Source: Paenibacillus tyrphae
GTDB taxonomy: Bacteria; Bacillota; Bacilli; Paenibacillales; NBRC-103111
Direction of reading: 5' to 3'
DNA length: 64,000 bases
Assembly (NCBI RefSeq): GCF_000722545.1
Contig: NZ_JNVM01000010.1
Span: 248,001-312,000 of the forward strand
In this document: one piece after another, positions 62,181 to 64,000 of the stretch
Layout: every line of letters begins with the position of its first letter
Numbering within the stretch: the stretch's first letter is position 1
Made by a program: the position numbers and the translations under genes
The notes under the pieces: model-generated
The model's input: only the letters and a program-made list of their open reading frames with translations
Databases searched by the model: none
Told to the model about the DNA's origin: nothing

Positions 62181-62245
62181 GGAACGCGTTCGTCCTTGTG
62201 CGCACGAGCTAAAGCCGTGCTGCACAAGAACACGCTTCCATGCGT
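62181..62245 (+). repeat. Hairpin element copy 2
   Basis: Starts GGAACGCGTTCGTC and ends AACACGCTTCCATGCGT. The central 34 bases have different arms (CTTGTGC/GCACAAG) but the same inner GCTAAAGCC-type loop and the same length as copy 1. Confidence 0.8.
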
Positions 62246-62323
62246 TACAAATAATGCTAATTCCCGAAATTGAAACATAAAATTAATGTGCGATAGAGCA
62301 CAAACCAATGGGAGGAATTGATT

Positions 62324-63265
62324 ATGGCAATCCAACGTAAAAAAATTACGGTTGTCGGCGCAGGTTTCACAGGTGCGACAACAGCGCTGATGCTGGCGCA
62401 AAAAGAACTCGGCGACGTCGTATTGCTGGACATCCCTCAGCTGGAGAACCCGACCAAAGGGAAAGCACTAGATATGCTTGAAGCTTCTCCGGTGCAAGGG
62501 TTCGACGCGAACATTGTCGGCACGTCCAACTATGACGAGACCAGCGGTTCCGACATCGTGATTATCACGGCAGGGATTGCCCGCAAACCGGGCATGAGCC
62601 GCGACGACCTCGTGAACACGAACGCAGGCATCGTGAAATCCGTTTGCGAAAACATCAAGAGAACGAGCCCACAATCGATCGTCATCATCTTGAGCAACCC
62701 GGTAGACGCCATGACGTATGTCGCTTACCAAGCGCTCGGCTTCCCGAAAAACCGCGTCATCGGCCAATCCGGCGTATTGGATACGGCCCGTTACTGCACG
62801 TTCATCGCGCAAGAGCTGAACGTTTCCGTAGAAGACGTGCGCGGCTTTGTACTCGGCGGCCATGGCGACGATATGGTTCCGCTCGTTCGTTACTCCAATG
62901 TTGGCGGGATTCCGATCGAGAAGCTCATTCCGGCTGACCGCATCGAAGCGATCGTGAAGCGTACGCGTACCGGCGGCGGCGAGATCGTGAACCTGCTGGG
63001 CAACGGTTCCGCTTACTACGCACCGGCTGCTTCCCTCGTGCAAATGACGGAAGCAATCTTGAAAGACAAGAAACGCGTTCTGCCTTCCATCGCTTTGCTC
63101 CAAGGCGAATACGGCTATGACAACCTGTTCATGGGCGTACCGACGCTGCTTGGCGGCGACGGCATCGAGAAAGTATTCGAGCTGGAGCTGCTTCCGGAAG
63201 AAAAAGCGGCACTCGACAAATCCGCAGAATCCGTACGTAACGTTATCAAAGTCGTTACGGGCTAA
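62324..63265 (+). CDS. mdh: Malate dehydrogenase
   Basis: 313 residues, lactate/malate dehydrogenase fold. The NAD-binding loop [13 protein letters not shown], the substrate Arg region [10 protein letters not shown] that marks malate specificity, and the catalytic His in [15 protein letters not shown] are present. Interconverts malate and oxaloacetate. ATG 62324 follows GGGAGGAATTG. A strong terminator follows. Confidence 0.96.
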   Translation: MAIQRKKITVVGAGFTGATTALMLAQKELGDVVLLDIPQLENPTKGKALDMLEASPVQGFDANIVGTSNYDETSGSDIVIITAGIARKPGMSRDDLVNTNAGIVKSVCENIKRTSPQSIVIILSNPVDAMTYVAYQALGFPKNRVIGQSGVLDTARYCTFIAQELNVSVEDVRGFVLGGHGDDMVPLVRYSNVGGIPIEKLIPADRIEAIVKRTRTGGGEIVNLLGNGSAYYAPAASLVQMTEAILKDKKRVLPSIALLQGEYGYDNLFMGVPTLLGGDGIEKVFELELLPEEKAALDKSAESVRNVIKVVTG

Positions 63266-63286
63266 TCGCATATTATCTGTTCAAAG

Positions 63287-63332
63287 AAAGACCAGCTTTC
63301 GCTGAAAAGGCCGAAGCTGGTCTTTTTTTTAT
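63287..63332 (+). terminator. Rho-independent terminator after mdh
   Basis: Stem AAAGACCAGCTTTCG / CGAAGCTGGTCTTT (63287-63301 with 63312-63325; one unpaired base) then a T-run of eight. Confidence 0.88.
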
Positions 63333-63412
63333 TTTCAGGAAAGAACATGAAACGAAATAAGAGCAGTCCCTTTTCTTTTGCGGAGCCGGTGAAAAAACTG
63401 CCGATCGAGGGA

Positions 63413-63441
63413 TTGAAAGCCATGATAATCCATGGTACGAT
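63413..63441 (+). promoter_or_regulatory. Promoter for the TetR-family gene
   Basis: TTGAAA (63413-63418), seventeen-base spacer, TACGAT (63436-63441). The operator dyad begins six bases later. Confidence 0.5.
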
Positions 63442-63446
63442 ACAAA

Positions 63447-63466
63447 ATGACTGACGAATCAGTCAT
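63447..63466. promoter_or_regulatory. FadR-like operator dyad
   Basis: Perfect dyad ATGACTGA-CGAA-TCAGTCAT placed just after the -10, as for an autorepressor. It resembles the TGAATGA...TCATTCA site of Bacillus FadR, a TetR-family fatty-acid regulator. Confidence 0.6.
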
Positions 63467-63514
63467 AACGTCGGGACCTGCCGTGAGGAGAGTCCTAGGG
63501 AGGAGAATTCGCCA

Positions 63515-64000
63515 TTGGCCGTAGAGAAGAGAGACAAAATCGTCGAGTCGGCGCTGAAGCTTTTTGAGCAGAAAGGGTACCACAGCACCAAAGTGTCGGA
63601 CATTGTGAAGGATGCCGGTATGGCGCAGGGCACGTTTTATCTTTATTTCAAAAGCAAGGAAGACTTGTTCCGCAGCGTGGCGGAGGAATGCTTGAAGGAA
63701 ATCGTCGTCGCGCTCGAACCGGAATCGCTGGACCCTCGTGAATTGCACAACGACAAGATGCACGACCGTTTGATTCGGCAAACGCTGACTATTTATTACC
63801 AGAACCGGACCATACTTAACATCTTGAAGCGGCATGGCGCCGCCTCACCGGAAATAGCGGACATCTCGAAGCAGTTTTACGGCAATGTTTGCGAGGTTGT
63901 CAAGGGCATGTTCAAGCACTTCAACGTTTATCCCGGGTATACGGAGGAGCAATTGGAAATGACCGCTTACGCGGAAATCGGGATGCTGGAGATGGTCGCT
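63515..64000 (+). CDS. TetR/AcrR-family regulator (runs off window)
   Basis: 162 codons before the edge. The N-terminal helix-turn-helix is clear: IVESALKLFEQKGYHSTKVS, DIVKDAGMAQGTFYLYFKSK. The pattern resembles FadR/YsiA-type regulators of fatty-acid breakdown, and the FadR-like dyad upstream agrees; the ligand domain is incomplete here. TTG start after AGGGAGGAGAA. Confidence 0.85.
   Translation, partial: MAVEKRDKIVESALKLFEQKGYHSTKVSDIVKDAGMAQGTFYLYFKSKEDLFRSVAEECLKEIVVALEPESLDPRELHNDKMHDRLIRQTLTIYYQNRTILNILKRHGAASPEIADISKQFYGNVCEVVKGMFKHFNVYPGYTEEQLEMTAYAEIGMLEMVA

Larger units (their letters stand above)
61947..62323. other. icd-mdh intergenic region with a palindrome and two large hairpins
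   Basis: About 375 bases, no supported gene. It holds a short palindrome (61993-62011, related to the 26,317 repeat), then two similar hairpin elements (see next entries). The last 70 bases before mdh are AT-rich, with the GGGAGGAATTG ribosome site at 62310. Confidence 0.8.

Noticed and set aside
62049..62273. 74-codon plus-strand frame in the icd-mdh gap
   Set aside because: Coincides with the paired hairpin elements; product is Arg/Ala-rich and without a ribosome site.
1..64000. tRNA, rRNA, CRISPR arrays, known riboswitches
   Set aside because: No cloverleaf, rRNA core, regularly spaced repeats or recognisable riboswitch core was seen by eye; a covariance search would be decisive.

Overview
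The window reads as chromosome of a Gram-positive endospore former of the Paenibacillus type (family Paenibacillaceae). The evidence is strong AGGAGG-type ribosome sites with frequent TTG/GTG starts, a PBSX-like phage tail, GerA germinant receptor genes, YheC/YheD spore-coat ATP-grasp genes, the ytoI-ytpI-ytrI-ytrH-dnaE neighbourhood known from Bacillus, GerP-like genes, and an accD-accA-pyk ... citZ-icd-mdh layout. No rRNA, tRNA or CRISPR array was seen.

Positions 1 to about 20,935 are the late half of a prophage. In order: small terminase (cut by the window edge), large terminase, a small membrane protein, portal, HK97-type protease and capsid, four connector/neck genes, then a contractile PBSX-like tail (sheath, tube, frameshifted chaperone, tape measure, LysM protein, hub, baseplate wedge, J protein, XkdU-like), a tail-fibre module (adhesin-like repeats and an SGNH esterase), and lysis genes (XhlA, holin, glucosaminidase), closed by a bidirectional terminator. 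A minus-strand membrane gene with its own promoter sits at the very edge. The prophage's right end abuts, in frame, the 3' two-thirds of a cotJC (spore-coat manganese catalase) gene whose 5' end is missing. The element therefore appears to interrupt a sporulation gene.

Positions 21,700 to 34,500 hold spore-related functions: a HAD phosphatase, five consecutive minus-strand YheC/YheD ATP-grasp genes, a plus-strand gerA-gerB-gerC type germinant receptor operon, and a DeoR regulator with a Cof-type HAD phosphatase. Next come an acyltransferase, a small membrane protein, the ytoI/ytpI/ytrI/ytrH group and dnaE with an unusual low-complexity linker.

Positions 42,900 to 64,000 are core metabolism: a PgpA/YutG-like protein, accD-accA-pyk (no pfkA between them), a thioesterase, a LysR regulator beside a methylcitrate-cycle cluster (citrate synthase-like, PrpD, PrpB), ppk/ppx overlapping tail to tail, a GerP-like germination cluster with clear decay, and citZ, icd and mdh. 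A TetR regulator with a FadR-like operator runs off the end. Between icd and mdh lies a striking pair of equal-length hairpin repeats whose stems covary.
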